64,000 nucleotides of DNA, from contig NZ_JXQV01000030.1 in NCBI RefSeq assembly GCF_000834635.1, forward strand, positions 124,001 to 188,000. The letters run 5' to 3'. The notes below the pieces were generated by a model that saw only the letters and a program-made list of their open reading frames with translations, searched no databases and had not been told where the DNA came from. Within the stretch, counting starts at the first letter, position 1; every line of letters begins with the position of its first letter. The position numbers and the translations under genes were made by a program. This DNA comes from Agrobacterium tumefaciens. GTDB lineage: Bacteria; Pseudomonadota; Alphaproteobacteria; Rhizobiales; Rhizobiaceae. Positions 8,975-16,486 of this stretch are shown piece after piece.

Positions 8975-9748
8975 ATGGCAGAAGCCCAAGCACAAAAACT
9001 CGCCGTTTCATCGACTGATGTCGCGATTGAAATCACCGGCATGAACAAGTGGTATGGCGATTTTCACGTTCTGCGTGACGTCAACCTCAAGGTCATGAAG
9101 GGCGAGCGCATCGTTGTTGCCGGTCCGTCCGGATCTGGCAAATCCACGATGATCCGTTGCATCAACCGGCTGGAAGAGCACCAGTCGGGAAGCATTCAGG
9201 TTGATGGCATCGAACTGACCAACGATCTGAAGAAGATCGATGAAGTGCGCCGCGAAGTTGGCATGGTGTTCCAGCACTTCAACCTCTTCCCGCATCTGAC
9301 GATTCTGGAAAACTGCACGCTGGCTCCAATCTGGGTTCGCAAGACACCCAAGAAGGAAGCCGAAGAGATCGCGATGCACTACCTGAAGCGCGTCAAGATT
9401 CCTGAGCAGGCCCACAAATATCCCGGTCAGCTTTCCGGTGGTCAGCAGCAGCGCGTGGCCATCGCCCGCTCGCTCTGCATGAAGCCTAAGATCATGCTGT
9501 TCGATGAGCCGACGTCAGCTCTCGACCCTGAAATGGTGAAAGAAGTTCTGGATACGATGGTTGGTCTTGCCGAAGATGGCATGACCATGATCTGCGTGAC
9601 CCACGAAATGGGCTTTGCGCGTCAGGTCGCCAACCGCGTGATCTTCATGGATCAGGGCCAGATTGTCGAACAGAACTCGCCTGCCGAATTCTTCGACAAC
9701 CCGCAGCACGAGCGCACGCGTCTGTTCCTGAGCCAGATCCTGCACTGA
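8975..9748 (+). CDS. aapP: General L-amino acid ABC transporter ATPase
   Basis: The cytoplasmic ATPase that powers the Aap transporter, 257 residues. Walker A is GPSGSGKST at 50-58, the Q-loop lies in [14 protein letters not shown], the signature is [12 protein letters not shown], Walker B is [11 protein letters not shown] and the switch histidine is in VTHEMGFA. This is the polar amino acid (HisP/GlnQ) type. GGGG precedes the ATG. It is the last gene of the operon, followed by a bidirectional terminator. Confidence 0.95.
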   Translation: MAEAQAQKLAVSSTDVAIEITGMNKWYGDFHVLRDVNLKVMKGERIVVAGPSGSGKSTMIRCINRLEEHQSGSIQVDGIELTNDLKKIDEVRREVGMVFQHFNLFPHLTILENCTLAPIWVRKTPKKEAEEIAMHYLKRVKIPEQAHKYPGQLSGGQQQRVAIARSLCMKPKIMLFDEPTSALDPEMVKEVLDTMVGLAEDGMTMICVTHEMGFARQVANRVIFMDQGQIVEQNSPAEFFDNPQHERTRLFLSQILH

Positions 9749-9772
9749 TCGGCTGATATCATATGGAATGCA

Positions 9773-9803
9773 AAAAGGGGTGGTCATCGACCGCCCCTTT
9801 TTT
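9773..9803. terminator. Bidirectional terminator between aapP and the stress protein
   Basis: GGGGTGGTC and GACCGCCCC form a nine-pair stem with one G-T pair. It is preceded by a run of A and followed by a run of T, so it can stop transcripts from both aapP and the convergent universal stress gene. Confidence 0.85.
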
Positions 9804-9830
9804 GTTATCCAGTTGAGGTTCTACCGTGAA

Positions 9831-10676
9831 TCAGCGCGACATCAAGGTCAGCGCTGTCATCTTGCCGAGCAGCGAGCGGGTGACGCCGCCAAACAGCATT
9901 TCCCACCAGCGGGAATGACCATAGGCACCCATGACCAGCAGGTCGATGCTGTTATCTGACAGGCGTTGCTCGATGGCTTTCTCTGGTGCCAGGGTGTGGG
10001 CACGTTGCTCCGATGTGACCACGACATTGATGCCATGGCGAGCAAGCGTTGCGGCGATCTCGGAACCCGCCAGTTCGGCTGATTGCGTGTCATTGTCTTC
10101 GGCGCCTACGGAGAAAATCTCAACACTTTCAGCGGCAAGCAGGAAAGGCATTGCATCGAATGTGGCGCGGGTGGCCTCGCGGGAGCCATTCCATGCAATC
10201 ATCACCCGCCGGACAGATTTGGGCGAGCGCAGAACATGCGGCACAAGCAGAATGGGGCGACCAGTCTCGTAAAGAAAATTATCGAGATCCAAGCGGCTGT
10301 CGGAGATCGAGGACTCCGTGGACTGCCGGGCAATCACAAGATCGGCGCAGCGCGCGCTTTGGATTGCTGCACTAGACCCGTATCCGACCGATGACATGCC
10401 GGTGCGCCATTCGCTGGATATCTGTTCCGCCGCCATCTTCGCCTTGAAGATGGCTTCGACCTCAGTGGTTTCCTGATGAGCGACTTCCTGCATGGCCTGA
10501 ATGGTCACCGGATCGGGGAACTCCATGGGTGCGGCCAGAGGGGCCGTCTCGGCAGTTTCCATATGAAGACCGATGACGTGGGACGCATAGGTCTGGGCGA
10601 GCGTCGCTACGAAGTCTCCCAGCCCATGCGCATTTTCCGCAGTGTCCATGACTGCCAGTATCGTCTTGTAACCCAT
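9831..10676 (-). CDS. Universal stress protein, tandem UspA type
   Basis: A 281-residue universal stress protein, about twice the length of a single UspA domain. The N-terminal half begins MGYKTILAVMDT. The C-terminal half carries a nucleotide-binding pattern as MGAYGHSRWWEMLFGG followed by VTRSLL. Double-domain Usp proteins of rhizobia are linked to low-oxygen and stress survival (family knowledge). The start at 10676 is set by AGGAG seven bases upstream; the 10691 ATG lies within that Shine-Dalgarno area. A perfect FNR/FixK box at 10771-10784 lies about 100 bases upstream, which points to oxygen control. Confidence 0.88.
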   Translation of the reverse strand: MGYKTILAVMDTAENAHGLGDFVATLAQTYASHVIGLHMETAETAPLAAPMEFPDPVTIQAMQEVAHQETTEVEAIFKAKMAAEQISSEWRTGMSSVGYGSSAAIQSARCADLVIARQSTESSISDSRLDLDNFLYETGRPILLVPHVLRSPKSVRRVMIAWNGSREATRATFDAMPFLLAAESVEIFSVGAEDNDTQSAELAGSEIAATLARHGINVVVTSEQRAHTLAPEKAIEQRLSDNSIDLLVMGAYGHSRWWEMLFGGVTRSLLGKMTALTLMSR

Positions 10677-10770
10677 GACCTGTCTCCTCATCGTGATAAG
10701 CGGGATTATCCCAGTGCCAGCACAAAGGTTGTGTCAGGCCTCATCATCCAGTCAGATCGGCTTGATGGCC

Positions 10771-10784
10771 TTGATCGCGATCAA
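10771..10784 (-). promoter_or_regulatory. FNR/FixK-type anaerobox
   Basis: The 14-base perfect palindrome TTGATCGCGATCAA matches the FNR/FixK/FnrN consensus TTGAT-N4-ATCAA exactly. It lies in the gap after the CinA-like gene and before the universal stress gene. Its centre is about 101 bases from that start codon, so a class II promoter start would fall near 10736 and leave a 60-base leader. Confidence 0.7.
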
Positions 10785-10805
10785 ATTCATGCGTTACTGA
10801 GTGTT

Positions 10806-11579
10806 TTACGCCGACTTTGCGGCCTTTTCGCGGGCGATCTCTTCGATCATCGCAGTCACGTCCTGAACTGCAGCGTTGAGAGCGGCTGCATCGCGCGCAC
10901 GCACGATGATTTCCGTCGAGAACCGCTGACCATCATATTTTGGATAAGAGCCGATGCTCGTTTCCGGATGCGCCTTCTGGATGCCGGCAAGCGGTGTTCC
11001 AATATCGCCTTCCGCAAACGGAGAGTGGACAGCATTCGAGAGGATTTTCGCTCCCGTGCTCAATGTGGGGAGAACGTTATCCAGCATGGCCTGGAAAATA
11101 TGCGGTACGCCCGCCATGACATAGACATTCTCCACAATGAAGCCGGGCGCTGTGGAAACCGGATTGGCAATGTGTTTCGCGCCACGCGGCATGCGCGCCA
11201 TGCGCTTGCGGGCATCGGTAAATTCCAGCTCTCTCACGCGGTACATATCCCCCAGCAGACGCATAGCATCGGCGTCATGCTCGCATGGCAGGCCGAAAGC
11301 GACCGAGACAGCATCTGCGGTGATATCATCATGCGTTGGCCCAATACCGCCCGAGGTAAACACATAGTTATAGCGTGCACGCAGTGCGTTCAACGCTTCG
11401 ACGATATCGGCCTCCTCATCCGCGACAATACGCACTTCCTTGAGATCGATTCCTGCCATTGTCAGCACATCTGCGAGATGGCCGATGTTCTTGTCTTTCG
11501 TGCGCCCGGACAGGAGTTCATCTCCGATGGCGAGCATGGCTGCAGATACGACTTTGGAAGCGGGGGAGGGTGCGGACAT
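10806..11579 (-). CDS. MoCF/CinA N-terminal domain protein
   Basis: A 257-residue protein of the COG1058 group (molybdopterin-binding MoCF fold, as in the N-terminal half of CinA). The start shows AMLAIGDELLSGRTKDKN and the core has the conserved FTSGGIGPTHDDIT. The C-terminal nicotinamide mononucleotide deamidase domain of full CinA is absent, so this is the stand-alone form. In CinA the domain acts as an ADP-ribose pyrophosphatase; the role of the single-domain form is less certain. Though related to molybdopterin enzymes it is 25 kb from the moaA/mobA genes. It is upstream of the stress gene on the same strand. Confidence 0.82.
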   Translation of the reverse strand: MSAPSPASKVVSAAMLAIGDELLSGRTKDKNIGHLADVLTMAGIDLKEVRIVADEEADIVEALNALRARYNYVFTSGGIGPTHDDITADAVSVAFGLPCEHDADAMRLLGDMYRVRELEFTDARKRMARMPRGAKHIANPVSTAPGFIVENVYVMAGVPHIFQAMLDNVLPTLSTGAKILSNAVHSPFAEGDIGTPLAGIQKAHPETSIGSYPKYDGQRFSTEIIVRARDAAALNAAVQDVTAMIEEIAREKAAKSA

Positions 11580-11711
11580 GAGGGTGCTCTTTATGGGGGA
11601 ATGGCGATTGAAACCGAGGTGAGCCTAACGCCCCTGCCAGCGAATGCAATAAGCCGAATGGAATAAGATGTGCGGAAAGGCCCGTGTAATAGGCAAGGTT
11701 GGAAGGACAAA

Positions 11712-11743
11712 AACAAAATGCGGCCCTAAGGCCGCATTTTGTT
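11712..11743. terminator. Strong bidirectional terminator
   Basis: AACAAAATGCGGCC and GGCCGCATTTTGTT form a perfect 14-bp stem around the loop CTAA. It lies 45 bases after the stop of the 29-residue microprotein gene, which supports that small gene being a real transcription unit. Confidence 0.85.
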
Positions 11744-11788
11744 ATCGCTATACTGCATAGCGTCGCTGAATTTGAGAATCAAATGCGC

Positions 11789-11878
11789 TTACAGAATGGG
11801 ATTAACCATCATAAGGCAAGTAATAACGACAAAACCAAGCAGTGAAAATTCAAGCAGACTGTTAAGACCGTCGCGCAT
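11789..11878 (-). CDS. 29-residue membrane microprotein
   Basis: A short frame encoding 29 residues, starting MRDGLNSLLEFSLLGFVV and ending MMVNPIL. After a short polar head, residues 8-27 are almost all hydrophobic, the pattern of a single-pass small membrane protein. GGAGAG lies seven bases before the ATG, and a 14-bp terminator follows the stop. I recognise no family; the size is like KdpF or other regulatory microproteins, but there is no sequence similarity I can claim. Function unknown. The nearby 28-residue frame at 11989-12075 is of the same type and strand, so the two may form a unit. Confidence 0.6.
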   Translation of the reverse strand: MRDGLNSLLEFSLLGFVVITCLMMVNPIL

Positions 11879-11988
11879 CGCTTTTCTCTCCATCGTTCGT
11901 GGAAGAAGAACGTGCAATCGTTAACGGAGTTCCATGACGGGGCTGTGAATTATGCGGAAATTATGTCCATCAGCCGCGCGTCACGATC

Positions 11989-12075
11989 TTACATGACAGC
12001 CAGCGAGAAGACCCAGTGTCCGACAATGCTGAGAACGAGGCATGCGACGAGAAGGATAAAAACAAATTTCTTCAT
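11989..12075 (-). CDS. 28-residue membrane microprotein
   Basis: A short frame encoding 28 residues, starting MKKFVFILLVACLVLSIVG and ending VFSLAVM. Two lysines at the start followed by an unbroken hydrophobic run fit a single membrane helix with its N-terminus in the cytoplasm. It could also be read as a bare signal peptide, but there is no mature protein after it. The ribosome binding site is weak: GAGG lies 11 bases before the ATG. It is 110 bases upstream of the second microprotein on the same strand. No family is recognised. Confidence 0.5.
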   Translation of the reverse strand: MKKFVFILLVACLVLSIVGHWVFSLAVM

Positions 12076-12162
12076 GGAAAGGGACGCCTCGGTCTTTTTG
12101 ATTTTGGTCACATCTTATCTAGGAAAGGCTGTGACCTTAAGCGGGAAAATCCCACTGCGTCA

Positions 12163-12408
12163 TTATGACTTTACGTCAAGCCCGGCCTCGATGGCCGCCT
12201 TCAAGAAGGCCTCACGGGCATCCTCTGGCTTTTTCTTGCCAGCATCGACAGCTGCGAACACCAGAAGCGCACGATCCAGCATTTCGCCATCTTCCGCTGG
12301 CCAGTCTTCGATCAGCGCCCATGAGGCGGCCTGGGTGGACTCGATACTGACGTAAACGCCGGGTTCTTCCAACGCGACGAGAACCGGCTTCTTCCAAGGC
12401 GTCTGCAT
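12163..12408 (-). CDS. DUF982 domain protein
   Basis: An 81-residue protein of the DUF982 family, which is common in multiple copies in Rhizobiaceae and has no known function. The family pattern is visible: W and PV near the start (TPWKKPVLVAL), an internal EDWPAEDGEMLDRAL segment and the end EDAREAFLKAAIEAG. AGGA lies six bases before the ATG. No signal peptide or membrane helix. It stands alone between the microproteins and a lipoprotein gene, all on the minus strand. Confidence 0.8.
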   Translation of the reverse strand: MQTPWKKPVLVALEEPGVYVSIESTQAASWALIEDWPAEDGEMLDRALLVFAAVDAGKKKPEDAREAFLKAAIEAGLDVKS

Positions 12409-12482
12409 GATGTTTCCTGTGATTTCACGATTGGAAACAGCGTTTAGAAGCTTATGCCGCCCACATCAATGGGCAATCGCGC

Positions 12483-12770
12483 CTAGTCATCACGACCAAA
12501 GAACGACCAGTCGCGAATGATACGTCGATCGATGATCTTCAGCGAACGGTCTGGCTGGATCTGGTAGGTTTCAATCACCCGGTCATCGAAGCGGCGGAAG
12601 TTGTGGGTGAACGTGCTGCCGATGGGCGATTTTGTCAGTTTCGAGCGTGGCTGACCCTTATAGGTGATGCTACCGGGAATAGGGTCGACGCTGTAGGACG
12701 TAATGGGTGTCGTGCACCCGGCAAGACCGAATGCCAGGCCTGCGCATAGAGTAACAGCGGATAGTTTCAT
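12483..12770 (-). CDS. Small lipoprotein
   Basis: A 95-residue predicted lipoprotein. The signal peptide MKLSAVTLCAGLAFGLAGC ends in a lipobox LAGC with Cys19. The mature part is basic and contains a YKGQPRSKLTKSPIGS segment and a RFDDRVIETYQIQPDRSL stretch that looks like a short beta-rich domain. The family is not recognised. The frame continues upstream to 12902, but GGGAGA five bases before ATG 12770 and the signal peptide decide the start. It likely sits in the outer membrane inner leaflet, next to the gene of an outer membrane barrel. Confidence 0.75.
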   Translation of the reverse strand: MKLSAVTLCAGLAFGLAGCTTPITSYSVDPIPGSITYKGQPRSKLTKSPIGSTFTHNFRRFDDRVIETYQIQPDRSLKIIDRRIIRDWSFFGRDD

Positions 12771-12928
12771 GGGTTTCTCCCGATAAACACTGGCATACGC
12801 TTGAATACGCAATTGCCAATGGCGAGTAAACTGGCTGGCATTGCCGATGTTCCGCTGCGTGGGAACTTTGTAATTCCAGCCAGTATCGCGCTCAGCCTGC
12901 ATGGCGAAAGCCTTGAAAACGGAAGATT

Positions 12929-13600
12929 CTAGAACTTGATGCCGAGGCCGATGCGCAAAGCCTGCTGGTCTATTTCAGCGTCCAGTTTGGCACCGCCAAG
13001 GGCGGGGAAAACAAAAGAGTTATTACCGAAATCGGTGTAGCGATATTCAAAATGGCCGAAAACCCGGTCCGTAAATGCGTAATCGAGACCCGCGCCAAAG
13101 GTGTAGCCAGTAAAGTTTTCTTGTTCTTCTTCCCCGCCGGCGACGGATGCATAGGCGCTTCCGACCGCCCAGCCAGCCGTGCCGTAAAACAGCGCCCGTT
13201 CTGCTGCGTAACCGATGCGGCCGCGCACGGAGCCCTGCCAATCCAGGCCATAGTTGATATCGGTGGCTGCCAGGAGAAGATACGATGTCTTGTCGCTCCG
13301 GTTCTTCTCAAGGTCTGCCTCGATGCCGAGCACCAGATTATTGTCGAACTGATAGTTGAAACCCGCAAATGCGCCGCCGACCGCGCCATTGAAGTCAGTC
13401 GCAAGGCCCGCAAGCCCACCAATCGTGCTGTCCTGACTGTTCCGGCTGTAGCCGCCTTGGACGCCGACGGTGAAGCCAGTCCATGAAAAAGCAGCTGCAT
13501 CTTTAACCTTAGCCGCGCCCGGCATTTCGGTTGCGGAGTCGGCAGCAATTGCTGTTGAGGCAGCTAGGGTAAAAAGAATGGCTGTAAATGTCTTTCTCAT
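12929..13600 (-). CDS. Outer membrane beta-barrel protein (Omp25/31-like)
   Basis: A 223-residue porin-family outer membrane protein. A signal peptide starts MRKTFTAILFTLAAS and ends at AIAAD. Barrel features follow: FSWTGFTVGVQGGYSRN as the typical first strand, repeated GxxxGYxF-type strands, FGHFEYRYTDFG, and a C-terminal GLGIKF with the terminal aromatic residue needed for barrel assembly. Relatives in rhizobia and Brucella (Omp25/Omp31) are abundant structural outer membrane proteins. GGGGGA lies eight bases before ATG 13600, so the longer frame to 13621 is not needed. Confidence 0.85.
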   Translation of the reverse strand: MRKTFTAILFTLAASTAIAADSATEMPGAAKVKDAAAFSWTGFTVGVQGGYSRNSQDSTIGGLAGLATDFNGAVGGAFAGFNYQFDNNLVLGIEADLEKNRSDKTSYLLLAATDINYGLDWQGSVRGRIGYAAERALFYGTAGWAVGSAYASVAGGEEEQENFTGYTFGAGLDYAFTDRVFGHFEYRYTDFGNNSFVFPALGGAKLDAEIDQQALRIGLGIKF

Positions 13601-14004
13601 GAATCGATTCCCCCGTTTCAATGGGGATTCAATAACTCAACGCATAAAAAGCGCCATGGCAAAAATACAACTTAGGCGCGGAAGCGTAACCCAGGATTGC
13701 GCGAGGCTGGATTCGAGAGATTTATGAACGACAAACCCTGACTGCAAAAGGGCCTGTGGAAAGATTGTCTTGAAGATTGTGATGATATTTTGGAGGCCTC
13801 GCCCGGAATTGAACCGGGGTACGAGGATTTGCAGTCCTCTGCGTCACCACTCCGCCACGAGGCCTCACATGCCTGATTGCTCAAGCATGGCGGGGATTTA
13901 GAACGAATCCATTTTCCGCGCAATAGGGTAGGATTGAAAAAAGGCAGGAGTTTTGTGGAAAACCGCGTCGCCATCATTTGGGAGACGCGGTTGTCTCGTC
14001 TGTG
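13601..14004. other. Region around tRNA-Cys
   Basis: Apart from the tRNA I see no gene here. Overlapping open frames on both strands have no ribosome binding site and read through the tRNA, so they are chance frames. Confidence 0.6.
13791..13864 (-). tRNA. tRNA-Cys (GCA)
   Basis: A 74-base cloverleaf on the minus strand. The acceptor stem pairs GGCCTCG with CGAGGCC, followed by discriminator T and encoded CCA. The anticodon loop reads ACTGCAAAT, giving anticodon GCA, and the T-arm has GGTTCAATTCC. U73 is the expected cysteine identity base. No repeats typical of an integrated element are seen beside it. Confidence 0.95.
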
Positions 14005-14157
14005 TCAGATCCGGCCGAGGAGGACCAGGATCAGCACAATCACTAGGACGAGGCCCAGACCGCCTGACAGACCGTATCCGTAATTGTGGAAGCCCCAGTT
14101 TGGCAGGGCGCCGATGAGGAAGAGGATAAGCAGGATAACGAGAATTGTGCCGAGCAT
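14005..14157 (-). CDS. DUF3309 small membrane protein
   Basis: A 50-residue protein of the DUF3309 family. It has two hydrophobic helices: one in MLGTILVILLILFLIGALP and one in LGLVLVIVLILVLLGRI. They are joined by a glycine- and aromatic-rich turn (WGFHNYGYGLSGG). The family occurs in proteobacteria and is often linked to general stress response regulons, but its function is unknown. The frame can be extended to 14286, but GGAGG five bases before ATG 14157 fixes the start. Confidence 0.85.
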   Translation of the reverse strand: MLGTILVILLILFLIGALPNWGFHNYGYGLSGGLGLVLVIVLILVLLGRI

Positions 14158-14410
14158 GGTGGCCTCCAATGTTTTGTGTCGTCTCTCATTGCAAGAATGG
14201 TTAGGCAGGTAAAAAGTTCCTGAATGGGCAGTTCGCACGGGAAGGTCAGCTGGGAAGGGGTGCAAAATTGCAAGGCCGGGCGGCAAGCCGTGTTTTTAAC
14301 GGTTCGGGTGTATGCTGGCGCTTGAAAGCATTCGCGCGGGCAATTAAGACGGTAGGCAACCGCAGTCAGAATTTAAGGCTGCTCTCGAGCTTGTATTGAG
14401 GCGAAACGAC

Positions 14411-15082
14411 ATGATGGACTTCGAAAACGCACGCGGCAAAATGGTCGACAGCCAGTTGCGCACGACAGACGTGACCTCGCATTCTGTACTGAAGGCATTT
14501 CTGGCCGTGCCGCGGGAAGAGTTCGTTCCTGCCGACGTGAAGAAGATCGCCTATGCAGACGAAGATCTCCAGATCTGTCCAGCAAAGGACGGTCAGGCGG
14601 CTCGTTACATCATGAAGGCATCTCCTCTGGCCAAGATGCTGCAGCTCGCAGCCATCACCAAGGATGATGTGGTGTTGGAAATTGGCGGCGGCCGCGGCTA
14701 TGTGGCCGCTATTCTGTCGCAGTTGGCAGGCTCCGTCATCTCGCTTGAGCAGGATGAAGAGTTGAGCGCCAGCGCCACCGCGACGCTTTCTGCGCTGGGT
14801 TATGACAATGTTTCGACGGTAAAGGGCGAGCTTGCGCGCGGCCATGCGGCGGATGCGCCCTATGACGTGATCTTCATCAGCGGTTCTGTCGAAGAGGTGC
14901 CAGCAGCACTTCTCGAGCAACTGGGTGATGGCGGACGTCTGGTGGCCGTGGTTGGTTACGGCAATTCGGCCAAGGCGATGGTTTATCGGCGCGATGGCAA
15001 GGGCACATCGTCCACCGCATTCTTCAATGCTTCGGTCAAGCCGGTCCCGGGCTTTGTCAAGGCGCGCGAATTCGTGTTCTGA
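14411..15082 (+). CDS. PIMT-like (Pcm family) methyltransferase
   Basis: A 223-residue SAM-dependent methyltransferase of the protein-L-isoaspartate O-methyltransferase family. The SAM loop is VLEIGGGRGYVAAIL at about 94-108, followed by acidic EQDEE after beta2. The N-terminal part FLAVPREEFVPAD is family-like. However, the usual isoaspartyl substrate motif TISQP is not present; the equivalent region reads YIMKASPLAKML. The true reaction is therefore uncertain. GAGG lies nine bases before ATG 14411. The gene precedes popZ and valS and is closed by a terminator. Confidence 0.8.
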   Translation: MMDFENARGKMVDSQLRTTDVTSHSVLKAFLAVPREEFVPADVKKIAYADEDLQICPAKDGQAARYIMKASPLAKMLQLAAITKDDVVLEIGGGRGYVAAILSQLAGSVISLEQDEELSASATATLSALGYDNVSTVKGELARGHAADAPYDVIFISGSVEEVPAALLEQLGDGGRLVAVVGYGNSAKAMVYRRDGKGTSSTAFFNASVKPVPGFVKAREFVF

Positions 15083-15109
15083 TCAGTTACGCTGCATCAA
15101 AAGTCATGA

Positions 15110-15140
15110 AATGCCGGGCCGCAGGGTCCGGCATTTTTGT
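15110..15140 (+). terminator. Terminator after the PIMT-like gene
   Basis: ATGCCGGGCC and GGTCCGGCAT pair as a ten-base stem with one internal mismatch around GCAG, followed by TTTTTGTTT. Confidence 0.8.
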
Positions 15141-15190
15141 TTGATTGGCCATTCCATCGAAATAAAGCTGTGCAGTGAGCAGCTTGAGGG

Positions 15191-15210
15191 GGCCTGACGG
15201 GGCCTGACGG
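15191..15210. repeat. 10-bp tandem duplication
   Basis: GGCCTGACGG occurs twice without spacing, preceded by GGGG. It lies in the short gap between the PIMT-like gene and popZ. It could mark a past deletion or slippage, but nothing proves this. Confidence 0.6.
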
Positions 15211-15298
15211 ATTCATTTCTTCTTCACGGTGTCATACAGTGTTGGTGATTCGGAAGCTGACCATCTTCCGGTGTGAATATGAAAATCGAGGATGAACA

Positions 15299-16228
15299 AT
15301 GGCTCAGTCCAGCGTCGCGCGCGAACCATCGATGGAAGAAATTCTGGCATCCATTCGCCGGATAATCGAAAGCAACGAGCCCGCTTCGGCTGATGCTCTT
15401 TCTGCGCCTCTGGCTCCTGCCTATGACGAATACGAAGACTCGGATTCGGCCTATGCGGCAGAACCTGCCAGCCCGCCTGCCCATGTGCCGCCTGCGGCCA
15501 ATCAGGGCTATGGCGCGCGCCAGCAGCACGAGCCGAGCATGATGGAGCGGGTCGATATGGCCATGGCTGATTCCGGTGAAAAGACCATGTCTCTGGCTGA
15601 TGTTGCCGCCCGCGTGCGTGCAGCGGCAGACCGCAATGCGGCCCTCGGCCCGCAGGGCGTTGCCGCCCAGCAGCGCGCGGCGGAAGCCGCTGCGGCCTCC
15701 CAGCCAGCGCCCGTTGCCCAATCCTATTTCCAGCAGGAGCGCCCTGCGCCAGCACCACGCCCGACGGACATGCGCCCCTTGCTGAATGCCGCACAGGCAC
15801 GCCCGCAGCCACAGGCGGTGCCAGCCTACACGCCGCCGGTAGCGGAAGCGCCAGCACCGGCACCGCAGATGCCTTTGCCCGTATGGGAAACCATGGAGCT
15901 TCGCGGCGCCGTGGAGCCGGAACAGCCTTCTGCACCCGTGCCGCAGATCGTTGCCCAGCCGCCTGTCAGCGTTGCGCCAGAAAAGCCGCAGAGCGAAGAT
16001 CGCCTGTCGCTCAAGCTGATTTCGGAAGCTGCAGGTGCGCAGATCGCGCAGTCCTTCGGTGAGCTTGCTGAGCTTTTCGACGGTGTGGAGCGCCCAACCA
16101 TCGAAGAAATGGCGCAGGACATGTTGCGCCCTATGCTGCAGGAATGGTTGGAAGACAACCTTCCGACGCTGGTGGAGCGGTTGGTGCGCGAAGAGATCGA
16201 ACGCGTGGCCCGCGGCCCGCGTCGCTAA
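15299..16228 (+). CDS. popZ: DUF2497 polar-organising protein, PopZ homologue
   Basis: A 309-residue PopZ-type protein. PopZ forms a scaffold at the growing or old pole and binds chromosome-partition and cell-cycle proteins. The conserved N-terminal helix EPSMEEILASIRRIIE is at about 9-24. A long proline, alanine and glutamine-rich disordered centre follows (about 30-225). The C-terminal helical region has ERPTIEEMAQDMLRPMLQEW and then the assembly helices to the basic end. In Agrobacterium tumefaciens PopZ marks the growth pole (established). GAGG lies eight bases before the ATG. It is 258 bases ahead of valS, with a terminator between them. Confidence 0.9.
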   Translation: MAQSSVAREPSMEEILASIRRIIESNEPASADALSAPLAPAYDEYEDSDSAYAAEPASPPAHVPPAANQGYGARQQHEPSMMERVDMAMADSGEKTMSLADVAARVRAAADRNAALGPQGVAAQQRAAEAAAASQPAPVAQSYFQQERPAPAPRPTDMRPLLNAAQARPQPQAVPAYTPPVAEAPAPAPQMPLPVWETMELRGAVEPEQPSAPVPQIVAQPPVSVAPEKPQSEDRLSLKLISEAAGAQIAQSFGELAELFDGVERPTIEEMAQDMLRPMLQEWLEDNLPTLVERLVREEIERVARGPRR

Positions 16229-16250
16229 GAGCGAATTCAAACCTGATCAG

Positions 16251-16281
16251 GCCGCTCCATCACCATGGGGCGGCTTTTTTG
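16251..16281 (+). terminator. popZ terminator
   Basis: GCCGCTCC and GGGGCGGC form a stem with one G-T pair, followed by six T and GTTTG. Confidence 0.8.
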
Positions 16282-16486
16282 TTTGCAGCGCTTTGCCGTT
16301 GAAATGTGCAGATGCTGTTGACTCTCGACCCCCCATCCTTATTTAAAAATTCATCCCTATGGTGCGTCACGTTTGGTCAGATTCGTGAAGTGCTGTAGTT
16401 TCTTTGAATTGTCGCGTGTGATTACCGTAAAACTGCTCCATTGTTTTGCGCAACATGCTCTGGAACTCTAAAATTCAGGTCCGTAA

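Larger units (their letters stand above)
11580..12162. other. Intergenic region with two microproteins
   Basis: This 583-base gap has no ordinary-sized gene. It holds a strong terminator at 11712-11743 and two short minus-strand reading frames at 11789-11878 and 11989-12075, both encoding hydrophobic peptides. The rest looks non-coding. Confidence 0.6.

Noticed and set aside
11739-11924. 61-codon plus-strand frame over the first microprotein
   Set aside because: It starts inside the terminator hairpin, has no ribosome site and is antisense to a better candidate.
13791-13864. tRNA-Cys as an integration site
   Set aside because: No integrase gene and no repeat of the tRNA 3' end was seen nearby.
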